From Neisseria bergeri (GTDB taxonomy: Bacteria > Pseudomonadota > Gammaproteobacteria > Burkholderiales > Neisseriaceae): a DNA stretch of 64,000 bases. Location: positions 1 through 64,000 of the forward strand of contig POWY01000006.1 in NCBI GenBank assembly GCA_003044455.1, read 5' to 3'. Positions 1 through 7,121 of the stretch are shown one piece after another. The translations under genes were made by a program, and so were the position numbers. The first letter of the stretch is position 1. Each line of letters starts with the position of its first letter. The notes under the pieces were generated by a model. That model was given only the letters and a program-made list of their open reading frames with translations. It did not search any database and was not told the origin of the DNA.

Positions 1-2
1 AA

Positions 3-1049
3 GGCAGCGACTATCCCGACCCCACGGGCGCAAGGGACGAATACACCTATCACGTCAATGGCACAGCCCGCAGCATCAAACTCAATCCGACCGACACCCG
101 CAGCATCCGGCAACGCATATCCGACAACCACAACAATCTCGGCAGCAATTTCTCCGACCGCGCCGATGAAGCCAACAAAAAAATGTTCGGGCACAATGCC
201 AAGCTCGACCGCTGGGGCAACAGCATGGAGTTTGTCAACGGCATCGCCGCCGGCGCGCTTAACCCCTTTATCAGCGTGGGCGAAGCCTTGGGCATAGGCG
301 ACATACTGTACGGAACGCGCTATACCATAGACGAAGCCGCGATGCGCAACATCGCCCCCTTGCCCGCCGAGGGCAAATTCGCCGTCATCGGCGGCTTGGG
401 CAGCGTGGCGGGCTTTGAAAAAAATACGCGCGAAGCCGTTGACCGGTGGATACAGGAAAACCCCAATGCCGCCGAAACCGTCGAAGCCGTCTTCAACGTT
501 GCCGCCGCCGCCAAAGTCGCGAAGTTGGCAAAGGCGGCAAAACCGGGGAAAGCAGCGGTTAGCGGGGATTTTTCTGCTGCATACAATACAAGAACAACTA
601 GAAAAGTTACTACAGAAACAGAGGGGTTAAATAGAATCAGACAGAACCAGAAAAATAGTAATATACATGAGAAAAATTATGGAAGAGATAATCCTAATCA
701 TATTAATGTTTTATCTGGAAATTCTATACAACATATACTGTATGGAGATGAAGCAGGAGGTGGGCATCTTTTTCCTGGCAAACCTGGTAAGACAACATTC
801 CCCCAACATTGGTCAGCCAGTAAAATAACTCATGAAATTAGTGATATCGTTACATCCCCAAAAACGCAATGGTATGCACAGACTGGAACAGGCGGCAAAT
901 ATATTGCTAAAGGAAGACCAGCCAGGTGGGTATCATATGAAACGAGAGATGGAATTCGTATCAGAACAGTTTATGAACCTGCAACAGGAAAAGTGGTAAC
1001 TGCATTCCCCGATAGAACCTCTAATCCCAAATATAACCCTGTAAAATAA
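3..1049 (+). CDS. mafB: MafB polymorphic toxin, C-terminal part, EndoU-like nuclease tip (5' partial)
   Basis: The reading frame is open from the first complete codon of the window, so the N-terminal signal and most of the MafB domain lie upstream. The visible part starts in the conserved MafB region (GSDYPDPTGARDEY) and runs through the REAVDRWIQENPNAAET segment. The last ~130 residues form a variable tip with the bacterial EndoU pattern: HILYGDEAGGGH, a KTTFPQHWS block, a KI..EI..IV..P block and a GIRIRTVYEP..G...TAFP end. EndoU-type MafB tips are known secreted RNases used against sibling bacteria. GC drops sharply from about position 580, where the conserved body meets the toxin tip, as expected for a swapped module. 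No Hint domain separates body and tip in this copy. The immunity gene follows 14 nt downstream. Confidence 0.88.
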   Translation, partial: GSDYPDPTGARDEYTYHVNGTARSIKLNPTDTRSIRQRISDNHNNLGSNFSDRADEANKKMFGHNAKLDRWGNSMEFVNGIAAGALNPFISVGEALGIGDILYGTRYTIDEAAMRNIAPLPAEGKFAVIGGLGSVAGFEKNTREAVDRWIQENPNAAETVEAVFNVAAAAKVAKLAKAAKPGKAAVSGDFSAAYNTRTTRKVTTETEGLNRIRQNQKNSNIHEKNYGRDNPNHINVLSGNSIQHILYGDEAGGGHLFPGKPGKTTFPQHWSASKITHEISDIVTSPKTQWYAQTGTGGKYIAKGRPARWVSYETRDGIRIRTVYEPATGKVVTAFPDRTSNPKYNPVK

Positions 1050-1063
1050 TGAGTATTTGAAAG

Positions 1064-1294
1064 ATGAAAACATTAGACGAACGAATAAAGAATTTAGGAA
1101 AATCTCTTGAAGATAGAATTGACGCTAATCTAATTGATGCCACACTAGAGTACATTACTTTTTCAGAACGTTTGCTAGCTTTTGAAACGCTATGTGATTA
1201 TATTGAAGATTTCAATATCCAGCTTACGGAAAAAGAATCCCAAGAAATCTCTTTTATTAATAAGGAATTTGGAATTGAAAGTACATCAGATTAA
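1064..1294 (+). CDS. mafI: MafI-family immunity protein
   Basis: A 76-residue acidic helical protein immediately after the EndoU-tipped mafB. Its length, the central LLAFETLCDYIEDFNI stretch and its position match the small MafI immunity proteins that neutralise EndoU MafB toxins. It probably acts in the cytoplasm by binding the toxin tip. It is AT-rich like the toxin tip, so the two were probably acquired together. An inverted DUS-like hairpin follows it. The role rests on family pattern and position. Confidence 0.8.
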   Translation: MKTLDERIKNLGKSLEDRIDANLIDATLEYITFSERLLAFETLCDYIEDFNIQLTEKESQEISFINKEFGIESTSD

Positions 1295-1332
1295 TAAATA
1301 TTAGGTCGGTTTAAAAACCCAACAATCAAAAA

Positions 1333-1370
1333 GTCGTCTGAAACTGCTTTTAATTTTCAGACGGTATTTC
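1333..1370 (+). terminator. Hairpin of degenerate inverted DUS after mafI
   Basis: GTCGTCTGAAA is followed by its complement TTTCAGACGGT, making a stem with a loop of about 11 nt, then a T-rich stretch. The left arm carries TCGTCTGAA rather than CCGTCTGAA, a non-standard DUS form. It would end the mafB-mafI transcript and isolate the downstream cassettes. Confidence 0.6.
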
Positions 1371-1378
1371 CTTCATTT

Positions 1379-1850
1379 GAAACAGGATATTGAAAACTAA
1401 GTTCTTCAAAAATCCTACACCTGCTCCTTCCACGGCAGCACCTTGGTCAAAAAGGCAGACGGCTACAAAGCCATCGCCCGTATCCGGGCCGGCGAGAGCG
1501 TCCTTTCCAAGGACGAGGCAAGCGGAAAAACAGGATACAAACCCGTTACTGCCCGATACGGCAATCCGTATCGGGAAACCGTTTACATTAAAGTTTCAGA
1601 CGGCATCGGCAACAGCCAAACCCTGATTTCCAACCTCATCTATCCGTTTTATTCGGACGGCAAATGGGTTAAAGCGGAAGATTTGAAAGCGGGAAGCAGG
1701 CTGTATTCCGAAAGCGGCAGAACCCAAACCGTCCGCAACATCATTGTCAAACCAAAACCACTCAAAGCCTACAATCTGACCGTTGCCGACTGGCATACTT
1801 ACTTCGTCAAGGGCAATCAGGCGGAAACGGAAGGGGTTTGGGTTCATAAT
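1379..1850 (+). repeat. Hint cassette repeat, copy A
   Basis: About 470 bp are nearly identical to 4380-4851 at a constant offset of 3001 bp. The repeat covers the lead-in GATATTGA.AACTAAG, the whole Hint domain and the GTTCATAAT end that encodes VHN. Homology stops exactly where the toxin tip begins. Such direct repeats allow recombination between cassettes. Confidence 0.9.
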
Positions 1851-2111
1851 TCTTGTCCTCCCAAAAGAGCTCCCGAATACCATGCAGGAACTGTATCTGA
1901 ATCTAATTTTTTAAATGCAGCTGAGAAATGGCTAGGGAAAAACTATCAGTCGTATCCAAATGGTCGATATGTATCACAAGATGGAATGCGGCAGGTACGA
2001 TATGGTTATCATGAAACAAATTCATCTACGTATTATGGTCATTTTGAATCATATGACAAACCTAATGGACGTGTAATAGAAAATAGTACGGTAACAATTA
2101 TTCGGGATTGA
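1401..2111 (+). pseudogene. Silent mafB C-terminal cassette 1: Hint domain plus toxin tip
   Basis: The frame opens directly after a TAA (1398-1400) and has no obvious start of its own, no signal peptide and no MafB body, so I read it as a promoterless donor cassette. Residues run from YTCSFHGSTLV (the Hint cysteine start) through KAEDLKAGS and ADWHTYFVK to VHN, the usual Hint exit. The His of the IHPFY motif seen in cassette 2 is Tyr here (IYPFY), so self-cleavage may be lost. The tip after VHN is about 85 residues with DGMRQVRYGYHE and YYGHFESYD. This recalls small BECR-fold RNase toxins, but I cannot name the family. A matched immunity gene follows 3 nt later. An in-frame ATG at 1443 exists but would delete the Hint cysteine. 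Confidence 0.75.
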
Positions 2112-2114
2112 AGA

Positions 2115-2387
2115 ATGATGAGTGTAAAAGAATTATTCAAAGTCATCTTAGATGAAAATAAAGATTTTCCTATTAGAACGATTCATCGTACCCCGATGGG
2201 GATACTTCCCAAACCTGTTGCTTTAAGTATTGTTCAATATGAAAATGATCCGGGATTTTATTTGTTTTATTTGAATGAAGTCGGTCAGGAACAAACGGAT
2301 ACTTATCATGACACATTAGATTCGGCATTTGAACAGGCGGAGTTTGAATTTGGAATTAGCAAAGAGGAATGGATGCAAAGTCCTTAG
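2115..2387 (+). CDS. Putative immunity protein for cassette 1 toxin
   Basis: A 90-residue protein starting 3 nt after the cassette 1 toxin stop, with two adjacent ATGs (2115, 2118). It contains DPGFYLFYLNEVGQEQTDTYHDTLDSAFEQAEFEFGI, a pattern I associate with small immunity partners of BECR-type toxins in other polymorphic toxin systems. There is no signal peptide or membrane segment, so it is probably cytoplasmic. The function is assigned mainly from its tight pairing with the toxin tip. Confidence 0.65.
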   Translation: MMSVKELFKVILDENKDFPIRTIHRTPMGILPKPVALSIVQYENDPGFYLFYLNEVGQEQTDTYHDTLDSAFEQAEFEFGISKEEWMQSP

Positions 2388-2507
2388 ACGGCAAAATCAA
2401 GATGCCGCTTTATTTTTCAGACGGCGTTTCCGTCAATAAAAAAGGCGGTATTGGAGTCCAAACCAGCCTATGCCTTGCCGGAATAGGGATGAAAGGTTTA
2501 AGAAAAA

Positions 2508-3053
2508 ATGATTACAGTCGAACATTTAGAGCATTATTTGGGTGAAATCGAAAGCGGTATAAAATGCTTGGATCGACGTTATCATCTCAGCGTTTCCGTC
2601 TTCCCATTACAACCATATAAAGGGGTAACTACTTTTTCTACTTTAGGCTTGAATCGATATGACTTGAACTATAAAAGTAGGTTTGAATTAATTTTTACCT
2701 GTTCTGAAGAATGGAATAAAGAAAATATTGCAGCTTTTCTATCAGGAGTGGCTGAATATTTGATTGACAATAGACAACCTATTTTAAGAGGTGAAATTAT
2801 TCAATTACCCAGAGTAATTATCGAAGGTAGCAAAATGGATGCACTGTATGTTTCCGCTCCATTTTATTTCGACGATGATTTTCAGGTCTGTTATGGAGAA
2901 CACTACAATATCGTTTTCCCTTTGCTTGTCCCGTTGTATAAACAGGAAGCCGAATTGGTAGAAAAGAAAGGTTGGAATGCTTTTGAACGGTTCTTGCTGG
3001 ATAATGAAGTTGGCAACCTTTCGGATATGAATAGGAAACCGTTTACTTGGTAA
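2508..3053 (+). CDS. SUFU-domain immunity-like protein
   Basis: A 181-residue protein of the bacterial suppressor-of-fused (SUFU) type, a family common as immunity proteins in toxin islands. Recognisable parts are the STLGLNRYDLNYKSRFEL block and the VSAPFYFDDDFQVCYGEHYNIVFPLLVPLYKQEA block. Its last ~75 residues are nearly identical to the broken copy at 5890-6432, while the N-terminal halves differ strongly. No toxin frame precedes it: only about 120 bp with a DUS half-site and a short TPS/Maf-like scrap separate it from the previous gene. It is therefore an orphan immunity gene. Confidence 0.75.
   Translation: MITVEHLEHYLGEIESGIKCLDRRYHLSVSVFPLQPYKGVTTFSTLGLNRYDLNYKSRFELIFTCSEEWNKENIAAFLSGVAEYLIDNRQPILRGEIIQLPRVIIEGSKMDALYVSAPFYFDDDFQVCYGEHYNIVFPLLVPLYKQEAELVEKKGWNAFERFLLDNEVGNLSDMNRKPFTW
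2831..3053 (+). repeat. SUFU 3'-half repeat, copy A
   Basis: About 223 bp encoding KMDALYVSAPFYF through the stop region closely match 6210-6432 at a constant offset of 3379 bp. Upstream the two genes diverge, which shows segmental exchange within the gene. Confidence 0.85.
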
Positions 3054-3075
3054 GGGCTTTCTTAAATTTGATTAA

Positions 3076-3111
3076 AGGTCGTCTGAAATTAAGCTTGTTT
3101 TTCAGACGATC
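3076..3111 (+). terminator. Inverted DUS-dialect hairpin
   Basis: AGGTCGTCTGAA at 3076-3087 pairs with TTTCAGACGATCT downstream, followed by TTTCC. The left arm is not the standard ATGCCGTCTGAA. It matches, as I recall it, the DUS dialect reported for N. mucosa-like species. Confidence 0.65.
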
Positions 3112-3170
3112 TTTCCTTCATTTATTGAATCAAAAGGCGGCATTGTTAAAACAAGTTTAGGAGATTAAAC

Positions 3171-3530
3171 ATGGCATCATATGTTTCCATAAAAGGATGG
3201 ATTGAATGCTCTGACGATGATATAAAAATCATCCAAGAAAACATTAATAATTTTTGGAATAATTGTCCCTTCAATATCGAAGAGAAAGAATCTGCAAAAA
3301 TATATAAAAATGGGTGGGTTTTCCCGACAAATAGTTTTAATTGGAGCAGCTATATTTTTTTTGGTGCATGCGTGAAATCTTATTTCATTATTTATTTTGA
3401 AAAATGTATTAAAACAATAATGGAATTGGATATTGAAATATCAGGTTTTTTTGAATTAGATTATTATGAAGATAGTTATAAAGTAAATTGGAAAATAAAT
3501 AATGGCAATTTAATACAAACAACTGATTAA
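3171..3530 (+). CDS. Hypothetical protein, probable orphan immunity protein
   Basis: A 119-residue, very AT-rich gene starting MASYVSIKGWIEC with a good upstream GGAG. The product has many aromatic residues and Asn/Lys/Ile, and no membrane segment or signal peptide. I do not recognise the family. Its size, base composition and place in an array of immunity genes suggest an immunity protein without its toxin. Confidence 0.55.
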   Translation: MASYVSIKGWIECSDDDIKIIQENINNFWNNCPFNIEEKESAKIYKNGWVFPTNSFNWSSYIFFGACVKSYFIIYFEKCIKTIMELDIEISGFFELDYYEDSYKVNWKINNGNLIQTTD

Positions 3531-3572
3531 ATGGACAAATATAAGTTAGATTGGACACCCAAACCTAACAAC

Positions 3573-3605
3573 TGTCTGAAACTCAATTTAGTTTTCAGAC
3601 GACCT
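3573..3605. terminator. Inverted DUS-like hairpin, dialect form on the minus strand
   Basis: GTCTGAAAC and GTTTTCAGAC form a stem. The minus strand of 3594-3605 reads AGGTCGTCTGAA, the same non-standard dialect as at 3076. TTTCCCC follows. It ends the preceding orphan gene. Confidence 0.55.
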
Positions 3606-3664
3606 TTCCCCGTATCGGCAGACTATGAATTTACAGCTATCGGGAAATTTAGGATAGAGAAAAT

Positions 3665-3885
3665 TCCATACGCGAAGCCGTTGACCAGTGGATACGGGAA
3701 AACCCCAATGCCGCCGAAACCATCGGAGCCGACGCCAAAGCCGCGAAGTTGGCAAAAACGGTAAAACTGGGGAGATAAAAGCCAATGGCAGGAAAGTAAA
3801 TGTGAGAATGGACAGTACGGATGGTAGACCTACTTTAGAAATCCAGCAGGGCAATAAGAAAACAAAAATCAGATATGGAAAATGA
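3665..3885 (+). pseudogene. mafB remnant joined to a toxin-tail fragment
   Basis: From about 3671 a frame encodes REAVDQWIRENPNAAET...KAAKLAKTVKLGR then TAA at 3776. This is the same conserved segment that precedes the toxin tip in the first mafB (REAVDRWIQENPNAAET). In the next frame a short open stretch ends GRKVNVRMDSTDGRPTLEIQ...KIRYGK at 3885 and looks like the end of a toxin tip. The two pieces are out of frame, so no whole protein is made. It overlaps the next immunity gene by 4 nt (ATGA), as an original toxin-immunity pair would. Confidence 0.65.
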
Positions 3886-4289
3886 TGATGAAGATTAAAC
3901 CATTACAATTTTCTAACAATAATCACAGATTTTATGTGGACAAAATTTGTGTTACCGAACAAGATGTGAACATTTTGGCATCCGACCGAAATTATGAATT
4001 AAATATTGAAATATTTATCGACAATATAATTCATTTTCAAATAACGGATGAATCTTATAAAGTAAAATTTTCAGAATATTTATTCGAAAATAAAACAGAA
4101 AATAATTCGGATGGGAATCCTACTGCAAATTATTTTTTCGAGATAATAGACGACGGTTATATGGACTGGTTGAAAGAAGAAAGTTTTGATTTTTTTGAAA
4201 AGAAATATTATAAGGCTTATATTTTCTTTTTTAGCGATTCTGTAATAGAAGTTATCAGCTCGACAGAACCTGTATTTTATTCAAAATAA
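3882..4289 (+). CDS. Hypothetical immunity protein after toxin-tail remnant
   Basis: A 135-residue AT-rich protein with three tandem in-frame ATGs (3882, 3885, 3888). It overlaps the upstream toxin-tail stop. It is acidic and rich in Phe/Tyr/Ile, with a YKAYIFFFSDSVIEV end, no signal peptide and no membrane helix. I do not recognise the family. The overlap with a toxin-tail fragment makes an immunity role likely. Confidence 0.6.
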   Translation: MMMKIKPLQFSNNNHRFYVDKICVTEQDVNILASDRNYELNIEIFIDNIIHFQITDESYKVKFSEYLFENKTENNSDGNPTANYFFEIIDDGYMDWLKEESFDFFEKKYYKAYIFFFSDSVIEVISSTEPVFYSK

Positions 4290-4331
4290 CAAATTATCAA
4301 ACAAAGCTCTGATTAAAAACCCAACAATCAA

Positions 4332-4371
4332 AATGCCGTCTGAAGCGGTATTCGACTTTCAGACGGCATTT
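4332..4371 (+). terminator. Inverted AT-DUS terminator
   Basis: AATGCCGTCTGAAG pairs with CTTTCAGACGGCATT, followed by TTG. This is the standard dialect. It separates the preceding immunity gene from cassette 2. Confidence 0.75.
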
Positions 4372-4379
4372 TGATGAAT

Positions 4380-4851
4380 GAAACAGGATATTGAGAACTA
4401 AGTTCTTCAAAAATCCTACACCTGCTCCTTCCACGGCAGCACCTTGGTCAAAACGGCAGACGGCTACAAAGCTATTGCCCGTATCCGAGCCGGAGACCGC
4501 GTCTTTGCCAAAGATGAAACCAGTGGAAAAACGGGATACAAACCCGTTACCGCCCGATACGGTAATCCGTACCAAGAAACCGTTTACATTGAAGTTTCAG
4601 ACGGCATCGGCAACAACCAAACCCTGATTTCCAACCGCATCCACCCGTTTTATTCGGACGGCAAATGGATTAAGGCGGAAGATTTGAAAGCGGGAAGCAG
4701 GCTGTTTGCCGAAAGCGGCAGAACCCAAACCGTCCGCAACATCGTTGTCAAACCAACACCGCTCAAAGCCTACAACCTGACCGTTGCCGATTGGCATACT
4801 TACTTCGTCAAGGGCAGTCAGGCGGAAACGGAAGGGGTTTGGGTTCATAAT
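4380..4851 (+). repeat. Hint cassette repeat, copy B
   Basis: This is the partner of 1379-1850: the same lead-in, the same stop before the Hint frame and the same end at GTTCATAAT. Differences are scattered substitutions, including the codon that gives His here and Tyr in copy A. Confidence 0.9.
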
Positions 4852-5151
4852 GCGTGTCCGTATGGAGAAAAATATAGGACAGAAGTTGGTTCTTATACTA
4901 ATACTCATGAAAGTGGTCGAACTTATTCTGGAAATGGCACAAGACAACGTTCCCAAATCTCTGGAGCAAGAGAAGCTAGGGTTAATAATGACCCTCATAT
5001 AGCTACAGATTTTACTCCTGCCAAAAATAATCGAGAGGCATTCAAAGATGAATCTAGAAGAATTGACGCTCACGGTGGTTCCAAAAGTACCAATAATTAC
5101 AATCGAATTGAAAGCCCGGGGAGAAAATACCGAAAACAAGATGGAGATTAA
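4402..5151 (+). pseudogene. Silent mafB C-terminal cassette 2: Hint domain plus unrecognised toxin tip
   Basis: It has the same architecture as cassette 1: a frame opening after TAA (4399-4401), Hint start YTCSFHGSTLV, intact IHPFY, ADWHTYFVK and exit VHN followed by AC. It has no own start or secretion signal, so it would work only after recombination into an expressed mafB. The tip of about 95 residues has THESGRTYSGNGTRQRSQ, ARVNNDPHIATDFTPA, EAFKDESRRID and IESPGRKYRKQDGD. The Y.G.G..R..Q spacing slightly recalls GIY-YIG nucleases, but that is a guess. A RraB-like immunity gene follows 2 nt after the stop. Confidence 0.72.
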
Positions 5152-5153
5152 AA

Positions 5154-5477
5154 ATGATTGTTGACGAAAAATCTACTTCAGATGTACTGAAACAATATCA
5201 AGAACTAGGGTTTGATTTGACAAAACCTATGATAATAGAGTTTTTTATAGGAGGTTCTCAAAAGAATCTGCAATCAATAGAAAGCCGACTCATTTCTTAT
5301 CGGCAAGATTTTCAAATCAGTATTGAACAAGATGAATTCGGAGAAATGTGGACTTGCTATTGTTCCGTCAATATCGTCCCTTCCCTTGAAAACATTTTAG
5401 CTATTGAAACTACGTTATTTGGTATTGCACAAAAAAATGATTGTAATTATGAAGGTTTTGGTTCGTATGGGAACTAA
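5154..5477 (+). CDS. RraB-like immunity protein for cassette 2
   Basis: A 107-residue acidic protein beginning 2 nt after the cassette 2 toxin stop. Its layout (LKQYQELGFDLTKPMIIEFF, then FQISIEQDE..EMWTCYCSV, then an ending with GFGSYGN) resembles the RraB (RNase E inhibitor) fold family, whose relatives are often found as immunity proteins. If so, the cognate toxin tip may be a nuclease. The family call is by eye. Confidence 0.65.
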   Translation: MIVDEKSTSDVLKQYQELGFDLTKPMIIEFFIGGSQKNLQSIESRLISYRQDFQISIEQDEFGEMWTCYCSVNIVPSLENILAIETTLFGIAQKNDCNYEGFGSYGN

Positions 5478-5529
5478 CAAAAAGTGTAGGTTGGGTTGAA
5501 AAAACCATATTCCCATTAAAGATTAGGGG

Positions 5530-5763
5530 ATGTCTATGGAAATAAAATTCAATACTTTGGGGGTTATCCTGAATGGGGTCAATCCTGAAGAAAAATTCAT
5601 AAAAATTATTGATGACCAGGAAAATACCGGTGGATTTCTGATACTGTTATCTTCAAATGACAAATTCTCATCATTTGACAGTTACGATGACTGGGTCGAA
5701 AACTTAGAAATATTAAAAGAATACCTGCAAGAATCTCATTGGATAATAAAGTGGACCGGATAG
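5530..5763 (+). CDS. Small hypothetical protein, possible orphan immunity
   Basis: A 77-residue protein, MSMEIKFNTLGVILNG..., with FSSFDSYDDWVENLEILKEYLQES near its end. It lies 52 nt after the RraB-like gene behind a GGGGATGTCT start region and is followed by an inverted DUS-like hairpin. No recognised family, no signal peptide. Its context suggests another immunity protein. Confidence 0.5.
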   Translation: MSMEIKFNTLGVILNGVNPEEKFIKIIDDQENTGGFLILLSSNDKFSSFDSYDDWVENLEILKEYLQESHWIIKWTG

Positions 5764-5774
5764 TCGGCAAACGT

Positions 5775-5813
5775 AGTCCGTCTGAAACACTTTTACTTTT
5801 CAGACGGACTTTC
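5775..5813 (+). terminator. Inverted DUS-like terminator
   Basis: AGTCCGTCTGAAA pairs with TTTTCAGACGGACT and TTCT follows. The arm starts AGTCCG rather than ATGCCG. It ends the preceding small gene. Confidence 0.65.
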
Positions 5814-5889
5814 TATCAATGGGAACAAGGCGTTTTGTCTCAATCTGGTCTATGATTATTCGATACGATGATGGGAAGCTAAGAAAAAT

Positions 5890-6432
5890 ATGATTAATCA
5901 TATTGAAAAATATATAGGCACTATTTCTCATGGCTCGAAAAGCGATTCGGGAAGTCAGTACAAATTAAATATCGCAGCTATTCCCTCTTCCCCTGACAGG
6001 GATTTAAAAACTTATATTACTTTAGGGTTAAGCAAACATGATCTGAATTATAAAAGCAGATTTGAAATACTTTTCGTATGTTCTTTAAAATATGATGAAA
6101 ATCAGATTTTTCCATTTTTAAGATGGTTGGCAGAAACCATCATTGAGAACAAAAAAATCCTTCTTCGAGGATAGGTTGTTTATTTGCCTGGAAGCATTGT
6201 TGATTCAACAAAAATGGACGCTCTGTATGTTTCCGCCCCATTTTATTTCGACGATGATTTCCAGGTCTGTTATGGCGAACACTACAATATCGTTTTCCCT
6301 TTGCTTGTCCCGTTGTATAAACAGGAAGCCAAATTGGTGGAAAAGAAAGGTTGGAATGCTTTTGAACGGTTCTTGCTGGATAATGAAGTTGGCAACCTTT
6401 CGGATATGAATAGGAAACCGTTTGCTTGGTAA
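5890..6432 (+). pseudogene. SUFU-domain immunity-like gene broken by an in-frame amber codon
   Basis: The frame starting at 5890 (MINHIEKYIGTISHG) has a single TAG at 6172-6174 and then continues in the same frame to a stop at 6430-6432. The intact paralogue at 2508 reads LRGEIIQLP where this copy reads LRG-stop-VVYLP, so one Glu codon (GAG to TAG) accounts for the break. The 3' part is nearly identical to the paralogue and the 5' part is divergent. No frameshift is involved. Confidence 0.82.
6210..6432 (+). repeat. SUFU 3'-half repeat, copy B
   Basis: Partner of 2831-3053, with only scattered synonymous changes and one or two amino-acid changes (for example QEAK for QEAE and FAW for FTW at the end). 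Confidence 0.85.
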
Positions 6433-6512
6433 ATACCTTCTTCAAACGGTCAATGCCGTCTGAAAAACCTTGTTTCAGGTTTCAGGCGACCTTTGAAAAC
6501 AGGCTAAAAAGC

Positions 6513-7049
6513 ATGGATTACAACCAAACTGTTTTATCTCACTTGCAAAAATTTTGGAAACATCATGATATTAAAGGATTTACTTGGACTTTAGGAAGGA
6601 TTGTTGAAGAACTTCCCGATTTCCAAGTTTTCCAAGTGATTCCTAATCATGCAGATGAGCCCTGGGTTTATGTCAGCTCTGGGATAGGCTCATTTTTAGG
6701 ACGGGAGTTTTTTATCGTCAGCCCGTTTGAAACGCCCGAACATATTGAGACCTTGGCAATGCTTGCATCGGCAAGTATGTATTATCCCGATCGATTTCAA
6801 TTAGGGAAAACGGTCAATATCGGCAGACCGTGGGTTGAGCAATCATCCTTCCGGCATTTTCTGATTTCTCTGCCTTATCCTTATGGGCAAGAGTTGGAAT
6901 ATATGGATAATGTCCGATTTTTCCGGTTATTGCCAATTACTCATCAAGAGAGGCTTTTTCTAGATACTCATTCGGTAGAAGAATTGGAAACGAAATTCGA
7001 TGAAGCGGGTATTGATTATTTAGATATAAATCGTGCGAGTACTGTCTGA
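6513..7049 (+). CDS. SUFU-family protein, third copy
   Basis: A 178-residue protein starting MDYNQTVLSHLQKFW. An upstream extension (to 6426) reads through a DUS and is unlikely. It has the SUFU layout VYVSSGIGSF...EFFIVSP..TPEHIETLAMLA, and ends FDEAGIDYLDINRAS. It is diverged from the other two copies and shares no long repeat with them. It is the last gene of the maf island and converges on relA across an inverted DUS terminator. Confidence 0.7.
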   Translation: MDYNQTVLSHLQKFWKHHDIKGFTWTLGRIVEELPDFQVFQVIPNHADEPWVYVSSGIGSFLGREFFIVSPFETPEHIETLAMLASASMYYPDRFQLGKTVNIGRPWVEQSSFRHFLISLPYPYGQELEYMDNVRFFRLLPITHQERLFLDTHSVEELETKFDEAGIDYLDINRASTV

Positions 7050-7076
7050 CAGGCCGGATGAAAATTCGGCAATCCG

Positions 7077-7117
7077 ATGCCGTCTGAAACGATATTCGTC
7101 TTTCAGGCGGCATTTTT
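7077..7117. terminator. Inverted DUS terminator between the maf island and relA
   Basis: ATGCCGTCTGAAA pairs with TTTCAGGCGGCAT (one mismatch), followed by TTTTTG. It lies between two convergent genes and can serve both. Confidence 0.75.
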
Positions 7118-7121
7118 GTAT

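Noticed and set aside
1390-1626. Short frames MKTKFFKNPTP... at the start of each Hint cassette (1390 and 4391)
   Set aside because: Out of frame with the conserved Hint protein; they arise because the repeat is duplicated.
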